Origin: Asterias amurensis
Taxonomy: Eukaryota; Echinodermata; Asteroidea; Forcipulatida; Asteriidae
DNA length: 64,000 nt
Direction: 5' to 3'
Assembly (NCBI RefSeq): GCF_032118995.1
Contig: NC_092648.1
Location: forward strand, 3,115,001-3,179,000
Part shown: positions 54,569 to 64,000 of the stretch, in pieces
How positions within the stretch are numbered: the stretch's first letter is position 1
Layout of the letters: every line of letters begins with the position of its first letter
Program-made: the position numbers and the translations under genes
Notes under the pieces: model-generated
Told to the model about the DNA's origin: nothing
Databases searched by the model: none
The model's input: only the letters and a program-made list of their open reading frames with translations

Positions 54569-56669
54569 CTGTAGACAGGAAAAAGGAGAAAAGCAACATC
54601 AGAAGGCAACATTTCACTGCGAGAGTAGCCTTGCTCAAGGCAGTCGAATTATTCACTCCGAAAAAAGACCGCCGGTGTTTACATGTATACAAAACCCCCA
54701 CCCGTATGCACTGTTCGTATAACCACACCGCACGACACGATGCCCCAGTACACTATCCGCATGCGTCGGCCCTCCGCATGCGGGTTAGTGGTACGAGTGC
54801 GGATGACTTGTGCACAGTAGTCGTACGGTGTGCGTTTAGCGATGTGAGGGTGTACATGTACATGTTCCTTTATACTTTCTTCATAGACTTACAAACGCAA
54901 TATTCTTTGATATGGTATGGTGCCTTAATCATAATAAAAGTGAAATAACCACTTATGGAATGAGAGATGAATCAAAATAGTCCTCATCGGGATGTGAACC
55001 GCAAGACTTACGTAGATGTTTTCCTGTGTTCGAAGCTTTGTCCGCATGGCAGTCTCACCGCCGGGTACCAGGATTGGTATACAACAGGCTTCCCTCATTC
55101 TAGTAGCCAGGTAACAGTCAAAACACGGCAGACAAAAGAAGGCAAACAAACCTTTAAAAAATATCAAAACAAATCTGACGTCAATATTATAAACTGTCCA
55201 GAAATTTCAGCACGATTTCCTTCGACAGTTATGTCCATACTTCCATGAAAAATATCAACAATTGAATGTAACTGTATGGAGTAAAACAAAACTAACATTA
55301 AGTTGTAGTAGTAAGCAGGATAGTTGTAATAAATAGAGTAAGCGGCTGTTTTGATAAACAAAAGCTCGTAAATAAAAACAGCCATACAGACAAAGAAACA
55401 AAACAAACAAACAGACAGACGTGCAATACAATAGGACAGACGAACATAATGTACTTTTGCTGCACGTTGGTGTAAACAAATTATACATAAATAATATGAT
55501 AAAACTCAGAATGTTATAATTAGTAGTAGCAATATTATGCCTACATTTATTATTGAGGAGAATACAAATAATGTCAACTGCTTGGAAACTTAAGAAACCT
55601 TCCAAAGGACACTTTAAATTCATAAGTGCAATGGGTTCTTTTACGTGCGTTACACAACACGCTTGACCAATGGCCTTACGTCCCATCCGAAGGACGAAGG
55701 AATGGTTACGTGTCTTGCTTAAGGACACAGGTGTCACGACATGCACATCATTTTACAGTATACTCACATGACTTTGGATCTGTCATACAGTCACACAGAT
55801 CTGTAGACCAGCCGTGTTCTGTATTGGGCCCCTGCAATAAAAATAGTATAACATACTCCATTATTCTTTATTTGTTGTGCTTTTTGTATTGTCAATCTTT
55901 GGGAAATATACGTATAATTGTAAGGGTCAAAACGCCCAGTGTAAACTAGCTAGGGATCAAACTTGAGCGCTAGCAAGATTAGCATGCACCTCATTCCATG
56001 CCTAAATCGCGAGTGCCGAGTATTTGAGATAAGGTCTCATAATTATAGGTGGAGCCCTTGTCTTGTGTATCTCAACATTGGTAATTGTCACAGACCAGTC
56101 TGCTCACTTGATGTATCTCAACATATGCATAAAATAACAAACCTGTTCAAATTTTAGCTCGATCGGTCGTCGGAGTTGCTAGGATAACTATGAAAGGAAA
56201 AAAACACCCTTGTCACACGAAGTTGTGTGCTTTCAGATGCTTGATTTCGAGACCTCAAGTTCTAAGCTTGAGGTCTTGAAATCAAATTCGTGGAAATGAC
56301 TTCTTTCTCCAAAACTAGGTCACTTCAGAGGGAGCTGTTTCTCACAAAGTTTTATACCATCAACCTCTCCCCATTACTTGATACAAAGTAAGGTTTTTAT
56401 GCTAATAATTATTTTGAGTAATTACTAATATTGTCCACTGCCTTTAACTGTGTTTGTTGTATGTTCATGTATGTACAATATATTGTTGTCCTTTTGTTAA
56501 TTAACAAACCAAAATATCCATTCCTTTCTGGATAATGTATGAAATAAGTCAATACAAAATAATTACATAGATACAAAAAAACTCTTACCCGGATGACGAC
56601 AGATCGGCTCTGTCCCTCTCGTGGCTGCTCACTTATTACCGTCGTCCTTGTTGTGGAAGTAGTCTCCAT
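54470..56669 (-). CDS. PLAC8 family (cornifelin/onzin-like) protein, complete
   Basis: Exons 56589-56669, 55768-55831, 55012-55151 and 54470-54568 give a 127-residue protein with consistent phases (0, 1+2, 0). Starts METTSTTRTTVISEQPREGQ; the PLAC8 core runs WSTDLCDCMTDPKSC, FCLPCFDCYLATRM, GETAMRTKLRTQENIY, GSICDDCL and FCPCCALAQMSREL. The CLPC and PCCALAQ cysteine clusters are the family's hallmark; length (about 115-130 aa) is normal. Roles of the family vary (growth regulation, metal handling in plants, epithelial cornified envelope); no specific function can be given here. Confidence 0.93.
54955..55005 (+). mobile_element. Partial tRNA-SINE next to PLAC8 exon 3 donor
   Basis: GGAATGAGAGATGAATCAAA, TCCTCATCGGGATGTGAACC match the tail of SINE copies at 32495-32600 and 32706-32818. 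It ends within a few bases of the exon 3 donor. Confidence 0.6.
55012..55151 (-). CDS. PLAC8-like gene 1, exon 3
   Basis: FFCLPCFDCYLATRMREACC then the variable IPILVPGG and ETAMRTKLRTQENIY. The donor site (GTAAGT) is directly abutted by a partial SINE at about 54955-55005. Confidence 0.92.
55612..55745 (-). mobile_element. SINE-like retroposon fragment (inverted)
   Basis: Reverse complement of the 8095-8520 and 31805-32205 family: CACCTGTGTCCTTAAGCAAG, CTTCGTCCTTCGGATGGGAC on the minus strand. It lies in the intron between PLAC8 exons 2 and 3. Confidence 0.6.
55768..55831 (-). CDS. PLAC8-like gene 1, exon 2
   Basis: 64 bp, GPNTEHGWSTDLCDCMTDPK then S and one base of Cys. Contains the WSTxLCDC entry motif of PLAC8. 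Acceptor TTGCAG, donor GTGAGT. Confidence 0.9.
56078..56443. mobile_element. TTAA-flanked MITE, copy 9
   Basis: Right end TTGTCCACTGCCT followed by TTAA (56444-56447); left end truncated. In the first intron of the PLAC8-like gene. Confidence 0.7.
56589..56669 (-). CDS. PLAC8-like gene 1, exon 1 (start)
   Basis: 27 codons, METTSTTRTTVISEQPREGQ then SRSVVIR; polar, Thr-rich N-terminus variable in the family. Donor GTAAGA. Start chosen as the only upstream ATG in frame. Confidence 0.85.
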
Positions 56670-56738
56670 CGTAACGTAGTTCTAAAAATGAACTTTAGAT
56701 AAAACAAGCAAAAAATTCACTACTTGTTGTGCTTTAAA

Positions 56739-57117
56739 AGACACTGGTAACTATTGGTAATTGTCAGAGACCAGTCTTCTCACTTGGTGTATCTCAACAT
56801 ATGCATAAAATAAAAAACCTAGGAAAATTTGAGCTCAATTGGTTGTCGAAGTTGCGAGATAATAATGAAAGAAAAAACACCCTTGTCACGCGAAGTTGTG
56901 TGCTTTGCTGATGGTTGATTTCGAGACCTCAAATTCTAAATCTGAGGTCTCGAAATCAAATTCGTGGAAAATTACTTCTTTCTCGAAAACTACATTACTT
57001 CAGAGGGAGCCGTTTCTCACAATGTCTTATACCATCAACAGCTCCCCATCACTCGTTACCAAGTAAGGTTTTGTGCTAATAATTATTTTGAGTTATTACC
57101 GATAGTGTCCACTGCCT
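56739..57117. mobile_element. TTAA-flanked MITE, copy 10
   Basis: TTAA at 56735-56738 and 57118-57121. Starts AAGACACTGGTAACTATTGG, ends GATAGTGTCCACTGCCT. Full length. Lies 70 bp upstream of the PLAC8-like start, possibly in its promoter. Confidence 0.8.
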
Positions 57118-57121
57118 TTAA

Positions 57122-60080
57122 CAGAATACGATATTGATTTTTTTAAGGCCACCCCCTTTTTACTTTTCACATTACACATCATTCCAATTGAAGCTTTCAT
57201 TCCAACTGACCGCACAGATTAGCCATAACGGTTTACTTTTTCGCGTGAATGCTTGCACTTTTCCGAAAATAATATAATATAAAGGGGAAAAGCGAAATCA
57301 TACGTGTAGCCCTGTGCAAACAGACCATGAGGTGAGAATAACGTGACCACAAACACATGTTGATTAATATACATTATGGTTATCATAGAGATTTATTTTC
57401 GAGGACAAACACAACAAACAGTAGGACCAGAATGCACTCGGAAGTGTTCACAAAGCTTTAGGTTTAGTATTATAAAAAAATTCGTTCCTTGTACATGGAG
57501 AATCATGTTTTGGAACCTTAAATGCTTTAAAAACGTATTCATGGGGCGTTGGGTAAGTTGGAGGAAACCAACTGAAGTGTTTGCTACAGGACCACTTTGG
57601 TAGAGCAGAAGCCATTCTTTCAAACAAAGTTTTACGATCCATACAAAAAAATAAAACGAAAAATATGGGAACACTGAAATGTAAAGGGCTGTAAATTGCC
57701 TCATCCGAATGGGCGGCTCACAGCTACGTCTACGGCAGTAGCCAAGGGTGCTGCTAAAGGACGTCGTATACTTTCAAACTAGACGCGGACATCTAGCCGT
57801 ATCAAAAGCTATAGCCACCATTGGACATTGGACATGAGGATCCGAATTGGCAGTACAGATACGGCTACGACTGTTGCTAAGGGTGTTGCTATAGGACGGC
57901 CTATACCTCGACGCTTGATGACGCAGAAATCTAGCCATAGCCGAAGCTGTAGCCACCATTTTGGACACGAAGATTGTTGACACCCCTGATAGGAAAAGCT
58001 GGCGTGTTGGTGTAAAATGTAATTACCCCAAAAGAGCGTTGTGGTGTCCTGAAGGTCAGTCTACGTGTGAGACTCATTCATAGACTTGACCCAAGTCCTA
58101 ACCCCGTCAGTGTCCTTTTATTTTCAGTCCCATTGGCTATAGCGTAAACAAAAACTGCGCGACCTGGACGACATTATGCATTGTGTTTGCTAGTTGGCAC
58201 GATATGCTTAGGGACATCTCGCACGAGAACAGGGCTTGAAACAAGTCTAGGCTCATTCGAAGTCAACCACGATTGAGTATTAAAAAACATGCTGATTACG
58301 TTTGGTCATTACTCAAAAAGCAATCGAGAGCTGTTGACGAAAGCGATGTAGTGATGTGGTTTATAGAGAGAGGTAAATTGTCACTACACTATTTGAATCT
58401 GAAAGACTTTGGGCCTGAAGAAAGCTAAAAAAATGTTCCCAAAGTTCCGTGAACAAACCGTCAACGTCAATGTTATTGTCGCATGACATTGAGCCCAATT
58501 GACACACAAAAAACGTGACACAAACACACCCAAGTATATTCCTGTAATTTTGTTTTCCCACAGGAATCGGAAAGTACTTAGTACACAGTGCTTATACACA
58601 TATCTGTTATAAGTGTAAAAACAAAATGAATATCCTTTATCCTCGATGCAAATTTAACATCTACTATAACTAATAAATGTAGTACTCGACCTTGCATGGT
58701 TTATTCGTTACCTTCACTTCATGGTCCTACATCAATAAACTCATGAAAGGTAAATGTGGTTTAGCCCCTATAAAAGTACAAGGACAACACATAGGGTTGA
58801 AAGGCCAAGGGTGCGGGTATGGTGTACACGACAACTTCATTTTAAAGAAGGCCTACCGTATACAGAGCAATGCACAAACAAACCTGTGTGCTCAAAATGA
58901 GGCGCATGACGCCTTTAAGTTGTACCCACAACTGAAGAGGTTTTTTTTAAGAAAGAGGGTCCATTTGTTTTTGAACACGTAGTGCTCATGTATAGGCAAC
59001 ACTATAAAGAAATACAAACACGTCCCATGAGAAAAGTTTACCCAGGGGAATAATTGTTCGACCATGATTTAACACCTATACTGAACCTTGGGGGCAATGA
59101 CAAACGAAGAGAAAATAATTCACACGCAATCTTAAAGAGGAGTATAGTCGTAATTGGCATCTCAACTTACACCGATAGCAAGATCAAGACATTGTTTTAC
59201 AAATGGCCATGGTGCTACCAAAATATTCGTTTGAGTACATTTGTAACATCGCAGTTGGTTGCCTCCAAGCTGCCTATAGGCCTTTCTTGATGTTGTTGGT
59301 AAAACATACTAGTAAATACTAACTAGTAACTCGTCTTAACTTAGGATGGGTTCAATGCGTCCTAACGTCTTCAGATACGGAACTGAACTCGTCCTAAGTC
59401 CATAAGATTAGTCCTAAGCATGGGGTGACAAAAATAGAGAAGAGTTTGGCGCAATCGACGGTTGTCACAAACCTCCATGTTGTGCTCGTTTTACCTCCAT
59501 GCACTTTGACAGTGGTCTAAACTATACGTACACAATGTACGTACATGATTGTACACTATACTGGTGTGCGTTCATATGAACCAAACAAACAAACGTCCAA
59601 CACTTTCACTTTTAAGATGATTTGACAACGATCACACACAATTGAAACATACACTATCGATCTGCATATTGATCCCTCTGTGTTAGAGACAATTGACAAT
59701 ACAAGCAATAAAGCTATATTTACCGATACTCGAACTCCTATCCTTCGATACTCAATCCTCGTAACCTATACCGGTTGTTGTAATGGCACGCCCATGTAAA
59801 GTAGCTATGCTTCTGGCTGTCAAACCATTAGCGCGAGGACCAGTTGAGCCATAGTACCGTACATTGTTAGCTCAGTCCTATGGTGCGGCATACCATAGGA
59901 CAGTTCATATGGTGATGTTGTTGCGAGAAGCAGTGAACCCTATACCGAAGACATTAATATGGTAATGAGGTACCCTGCGTGCTGCTATGGGGTGCCTTCT
60001 CAGCCTTGCAGTACATTTTTAAGTATATAAGTATATCTACAGTACATGTACGTTCATCTACACGCCATGCCATTCCCTTC
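57122..60080. other. Intergenic, between PLAC8-like gene pair
   Basis: No gene recognised. Contains two related segments of about 115 bp each (57735-57850 and 57855-57965; both with ATAGCCACCATT and CTACGGC/GGCTACG), a TCCTAA-rich repeat (59300-59465) shared with 26445-26760, 36880-37055 and 50655-50965, and a small hairpin (about 59875-59905). Confidence 0.55.
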
Positions 60081-60230
60081 AAATGCTAGCCAATTCTCGG
60101 CAGGGAAATGCTTGCCAATTCTCGGCAGGGAAATGCTAGCCAATTCTCGGCCGGGAAATGCTTGCCAATTCTCAGCCGGGAAATGCGAGCCAATTCTCGG
60201 CCGGGAAATGCGAGCCAATTGTCGGCCGGG
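60081..60230 (+). repeat. Tandem repeat, six 25-bp units
   Basis: Units AAATGCTAGCCAATTCTCGG plus C(A/C)GGG, starts at 60081, 60106, 60131, 60156, 60181 and 60206. Very regular, with single-base variants. Confidence 0.95.
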
Positions 60231-60429
60231 AAAATAAACCCAAGAAAATGCAAGCACAGTTTTTGTTGAAATTTTTACGCCGTCAGTTGTTTTTTACTTC
60301 ACTGGAAATCTCCCAAGTAGGGGTGAACTATTTGTATCTGAGGTACAATGGATATTTCGCCAGTCGGGGGGGGGGGGTGGCTAGTTTTTGAGAGCCTAGT
60401 TTTCTCAAGAGTTTCCCAGTCCTTCGTCC

Positions 60430-60860
60430 GGTAGGCTGTATGTGCGGGGGTTGGGGTGGGTGTTTTGGGGTTGGGTTGGGGTAAAAGTTGAGGTATGGGT
60501 TGGGGTTGGGATGTGGGTGGTTGGGGTGGGGTGGGGTGAGGTGGGCCTGGGTGGGTCGGGGTATGGGTTGTGGTGTGGTGGGACTGGGTGGATTGGGGTT
60601 TGGGCTGGGCGTGGTGTGGTGGGGCTGGGGTGGGCTTGGGGTTGTGGTGGTGGGTTGGTTTGGGGTGGGGTGTGGTGGGGCTGGGTGGGTCGTCGGGGTT
60701 GGGGCAGGGTGGGGTGTGGTGGATAGGGTTTGGGGTGTGGTGGATAGGGTTTGGGGTGTGGTGGGTTGGTTTGGGGTGAGGTGTGGTGGGGCTGGGTGGG
60801 TCGTCGGGAGTGGGGCAGGGTGGGGGTGTGGTGGATTGGGGTTGGGGTTGTTGAGTGTCC
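60430..60860 (+). repeat. G/T-rich low-complexity tract (GGGGT/GGGTGG)
   Basis: About 430 bp almost entirely G and T on the plus strand, full of GGGG runs, containing two or more copies of GTGGTGGGTTGGTTTGGGGT. The opposite strand reads as Pro/His/Thr-rich false reading frames of up to 211 codons. Confidence 0.9.
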
Positions 60861-61120
60861 AACAAGTGGCATTGATACTCCCCTCCCTCAATTCCCTGGA
60901 TCGCCCCTTGATGGTCAACGCTTAAAAATTCCACATTAAGGAAATAGATGTTGATAATAAAACCATACCATTAAAACACTTTCACAAGTTAGTTTTGATT
61001 GCCTTTTTTTAATCCCAAAACGTGGATTAAAACAAAAAAAACTTTACAATTATTTGGCTTCTTGTCCTTTCGGGGATAAATTTTATTGACTCTTTTCCTG
61101 AACAAAAAGTACCTGGCACC

Positions 61121-61254
61121 AAATGCACTAGACACTATTGGTAATTTCTCAAAAATAATCGCGCAATTTCACGGGTTTGTTATTTGATGCATATGTTGGG
61201 TTACACCAAGTGAGAATACTGGTCTTTAATAATTACCAAAGGTGTTCAGTGCAT
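61121..61254. mobile_element. TTAA-flanked MITE, copy 11 (truncated)
   Basis: Left end GCACTAGACACTATTGG; right end CAAAGGTGTTCAGTGCAT then TTAA. Only about 135 bp. Confidence 0.6.
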
Positions 61255-61686
61255 TTAATGTATAGCGAATAATATGGTACCGTGTAAAATAAGAGTCTAT
61301 TGTGAACTTCCATCTCAATGGCTCATCAATGCAATGCATTTATTAATAATAATTGAAAAACAAATATGTTGGCCTCAACATTAGCTAAGTAAAGACCTCG
61401 TAACCTTTGTTTGTACACAAAGAGTGACCTTAAACATGCCAAGGCCTTTTTGGCAGGCATGGTACTACATTGGGTCGTATATTGTTGTGTCAGTGTGTCC
61501 ACAAAAATTCGCGTTATATTATGCATGGATTTTAAACGGACTGTCCCATACACTGCAGTTTCATTCATATATCAACAGTAAATACCATATACTGTATATA
61601 TGTTGCTCAGGGGTGTTATATGGATAACACACGTTGAGGCAGCGATCGAGTCGCAGTTGTAACCGCCAATTCGGACATGTCCTTAA

Positions 61687-62063
61687 AAACACTGAACACT
61701 ATTGTTAATTGTCCAAGACTAGCCTTCACAGTTGGTGTATCTCAACATTTGCATAAACGCTCAAATCTGTGAAAATTTGAGCTTAATTGGTCGTCAAAGT
61801 TGCGAGATAATAATGAAAGAAAAACACCCTTGTCACACGAAGTTGTGTGCTTTCAGATGCTTGATTTCGAGACCTCAAATTCTAAATCTGAGGTCTCGAA
61901 ATCAAATTCGTGGAAAGTTACTTCTTTCTCGAAGACTACATTACTTCAGAGGGAGCTGTTTCTCACAATGTTTTATACTATCAACCTCTCCCCATTACTC
62001 AATACCAAGAAAGGTTTTGGGCTTATAATTATTTTGAGTGATTACCAATAGTGTCCACTGCCT
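61687..62063. mobile_element. TTAA-flanked MITE, copy 12
   Basis: TTAA at 61683-61686 and 62064-62067; ends AAACACTGAACACTATTG and CCAATAGTGTCCACTGCCT. Internal inverted AGACCTCAAATTC...GAGGTCTCGAAATC. Confidence 0.8.
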
Positions 62064-62660
62064 TTAAAGTCACCCAGATCATTACGGTTTCATAGTATGT
62101 CATTTTCATGTTCAAATTGAAATCGATTAAGTATGACGCATTCTTGATCTCGCATAAAATATAATAAGAAAAACAAGCACTAGAAAGACCACTCGACATA
62201 CCTCCCCAAAACCACACTTAGTTCAGCATTGTCCTTGCTCTATGGTTACAGGTAGTCTCCCTTCTAAACGCAGCAAAAGTTTAAGTACCGCTAAATTAGC
62301 ACTAAGTCACAAGCCTTCTTAAAACACATTTTCAACGCCGAAACGAAGACTAGTTGGAAGTGTTTGCAAACATATAACCTAAAATAAGCACTTACATTTA
62401 TTGTACTCTACACGTTAAAGCATTTAACAATTAATAGTTATAATTATACTAGTTTTTGCAAATTGTATATTTTGTTCAGCTAAAGTTAAGCGAGTATTGC
62501 GGCAAGAAAGGTCTGTAATTATAAGAGGCATACATTGGATATAACATTCGATTAGTCACACGAGAGGTACATTTTTTTGAAAAACTTTAACCATGCTACA
62601 ATTTAGCAAAGGACGCTTGCTAATTTGCTCTCGTGTGAAGGCGACTGGTGGACACTGTCT

Positions 62661-62759
62661 TTAGATCCTGTGGTCGACGTGGTCCAACTCGCGAGACATC
62701 TGGGCTAGAGTGCAACACGGGCAGAAGAAGCAGGTCAAGCAATCATTGCAGATGGAGCC
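62661..62759 (-). CDS. PLAC8-like gene 2, last exon
   Basis: GSICNDCLTCFFCPCCTLAQ then MSRELDHVDHRI and stop TAA. Acceptor CACACAG. Near-copy of gene 1 exon 4. Confidence 0.93.
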   Translation of the reverse strand, partial: GSICNDCLTCFFCPCCTLAQMSRELDHVDHRI

Positions 62760-63570
62760 CTGTGTGATTTTGATGGAATAAGACAAAATCAATCAGTGAA
62801 GATTTGACAATGTTCATTCAGATTTCACTGAAAGTATGCCTAAATGACGTGCTATTTGAAAAAAGGAACCGATTATAAGATGTGTCATTGAAAAAGTGAC
62901 TGGTTAACAAGTGTGATTTTTGAAAAAGATACCAACCAGATAAACAAGTGGTGTTTCAAAAAGGAACGGTTCAAATATATGTTGTTTGTTTGCAAAAGTA
63001 ACTGGCTAAAAAATGCGTTGCTTGAAAAGGTAACCAGAAACAAAGTGTTGTTTGAAAAAGTAACCGGTTAAAACAAGTACTGTTAAAACAAGTTTTGTTT
63101 GCAAACAGGCCGATTTTAAATGTGTTCGCAAACATAGTTGGTGGTTTCCAAGGAAACCACTTCAAACTGTCAAACAAATCTGAGTGTCCTGAACAAAATA
63201 ACACTGACCAAAATGACCGAACACCGCCCCCATGGGGTCACAAGAAGGCAAAAGGCTCTTGTCCAACTCAACTGTTGTCGATGGGAGGACAGGACGGTCT
63301 TTACATAAAACACAATTATGTACATCACAATTGCCACTGTCCACGTTGCTTTTCAGTGGGGAATTTTTTGTTCTTCTAAATCGATTTATTAGGAAAATTT
63401 TTGAGGATGGCCGGTAATTGGGTGGGATCTTACTTTAATATTTTCCGAGGTGCGAAGCTTGGCGCGCATGGCAACCTCAGCACCGGGGAAGCAGGTTATC
63501 AAGAAGCTCTCATTGAGTCGCTTGGCCAGCATGCAATCAAAACACCATGTGCACAGGAATGACATCAAAC
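62661..63570 (-). CDS. PLAC8-family protein 2 (3' part: last two exons)
   Basis: Exons 63434-63570 (137 bp) and 62661-62759 (99 bp, TAA at 62661). Encodes LCTWCFDCMLAKRLNESFL, GAEVAMRAKLRTSENIK, GSICNDCLTCFFCPCC and TLAQMSREL. Same exon phases as gene 1; the 3' exon is the same length (99 bp). The upstream exons and start lie beyond 64000. Only about three codons of length separate its penultimate exon from gene 1 (137 versus 140 bp). Cysteine clusters CTWC and CFFCPCC are more Cys-rich than in gene 1. Confidence 0.92.
63434..63570 (-). CDS. PLAC8-like gene 2, penultimate exon
   Basis: Encodes LMSFLCTWCFDCMLAKRLNE, SFLITCFPGAEVAMRAK and LRTSENIK. Acceptor CTTTAG, donor GTAAGA. Matches gene 1 exon 3. 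Confidence 0.92.
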
Positions 63571-63591
63571 CTAAAGATAAACATGTTAACA

Positions 63592-63985
63592 GGGTTCAAT
63601 TTCATCGAGTTGCTTAACTTTGCATAAGCACGAAAATAGCATTCTTATTGATACACAAGTCAATGCCAAAAAATGGATGCCATATACATTTCTTGTGACT
63701 GGTATTTAGCTGCTGTTTACAATAGCATAACAATTGAGGTGAGTCTTGGCAGGTAATCTGATTTTACTTAGAGGTTTTGTTTAGTTTAAGCAAATTTTGT
63801 GCTTAAGCAGCCTTGTGAAATTGGGTCCTGTATTAAAGCTTGTAGGCACAACAAACTTGCTAAGCACAGAAAAATATTGCCTAACAGAACAGGTATCCAG
63901 CTAGAATTACACTAATTGGTTCCCCAGTCAATGTTTGCTTAAATATGTTCGCCAAGCGAAAAGTAAAAGTTTGTGCACTTTGAAA
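63592..63985. repeat. GGGCCCAATTTCAT-type elements
   Basis: A copy at about 63592-63829 (TTCAATTTCATCGAGTTGCT ... GTGAAATTGGGTCCTG) and the start of a second one (63840 onward), in the upstream intron of PLAC8-like gene 2. Confidence 0.55.
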
Positions 63986-64000
63986 ACTTCTTCGCTATGA

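Noticed and set aside
57376..57704. Overlapping frames of 75 and 103 codons as genes
   Set aside because: No domain, no splice context, and both strands are equally open.
60299..60934. 211-codon Pro/His/Thr-rich reading frame on the minus strand
   Set aside because: It is the complement of a G/T low-complexity tract; other frames are open too.

Overview
This is animal genomic DNA, most likely from an echinoderm and probably a sea star. It has short coding exons with GT..AG introns, deuterostome gene families, and many dispersed hairpin-like and tRNA-derived repeats that resemble asteroid genomes I know. The species assignment rests on recall, not on a search. There are no bacterial operons, phage or CRISPR arrays.

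Layout. (1) Positions 1-42436, minus strand: the 5' portion of HECTD1, a giant HECT-type E3 ubiquitin ligase. I resolve 29 coding exons (1625 codons, every splice phase consistent). They run from the initiator ATG at 42436 through the armadillo-like N-terminus, ankyrin repeats, the galactose-binding/SUN-like region and half of a MIB/HERC2 domain to the Ser/Thr-rich and acidic linker. The catalytic HECT end lies beyond position 1. The second half of the MIB/HERC2 domain is not found between exons 25 and 26, next to a locally duplicated block. (2) 42437-49314: the region between two divergently transcribed genes, dominated by a roughly 2.4 kb array of 30-bp tandem repeats (44620-47131). Embedded in that array is a fragment of nuclear ribosomal DNA (3' end of 18S plus ITS1-like sequence, 44737-45003). 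(3) 49315-52587, plus strand: a six-exon gene for a 252-residue protein with an N-terminal coiled coil, a basic middle and a C-terminal pair of EF-hands; I cannot name it. (4) 54470-56669, minus strand: a complete four-exon PLAC8-family gene (127 residues). (5) 62661-63570, minus strand: the last two exons of a second, paralogous PLAC8-family gene whose start lies past the right edge.

Introns and intergenic DNA are densely packed with repeats: a TTAA-flanked inverted-repeat element with about 14 copies, a family starting and ending in GGGCCCAATTTCAT, a family bounded by AGGCCTG, several single long hairpins, tRNA-derived SINEs, CR1/L2-like LINE 3' ends, and mini- and microsatellites.

The genes are not an obvious functional unit. 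HECTD1 and the EF-hand gene are head to head about 7 kb apart, the EF-hand gene and the first PLAC8 gene are convergent about 1.9 kb apart, and the PLAC8 genes are a tandem pair. The best second-look items are the missing MIB/HERC2 exon, the rDNA fragment in the minisatellite, the relic of HECTD1 exon 14 in the adjacent intron, and the TTAA element family. I did not find a convincing new biological system.
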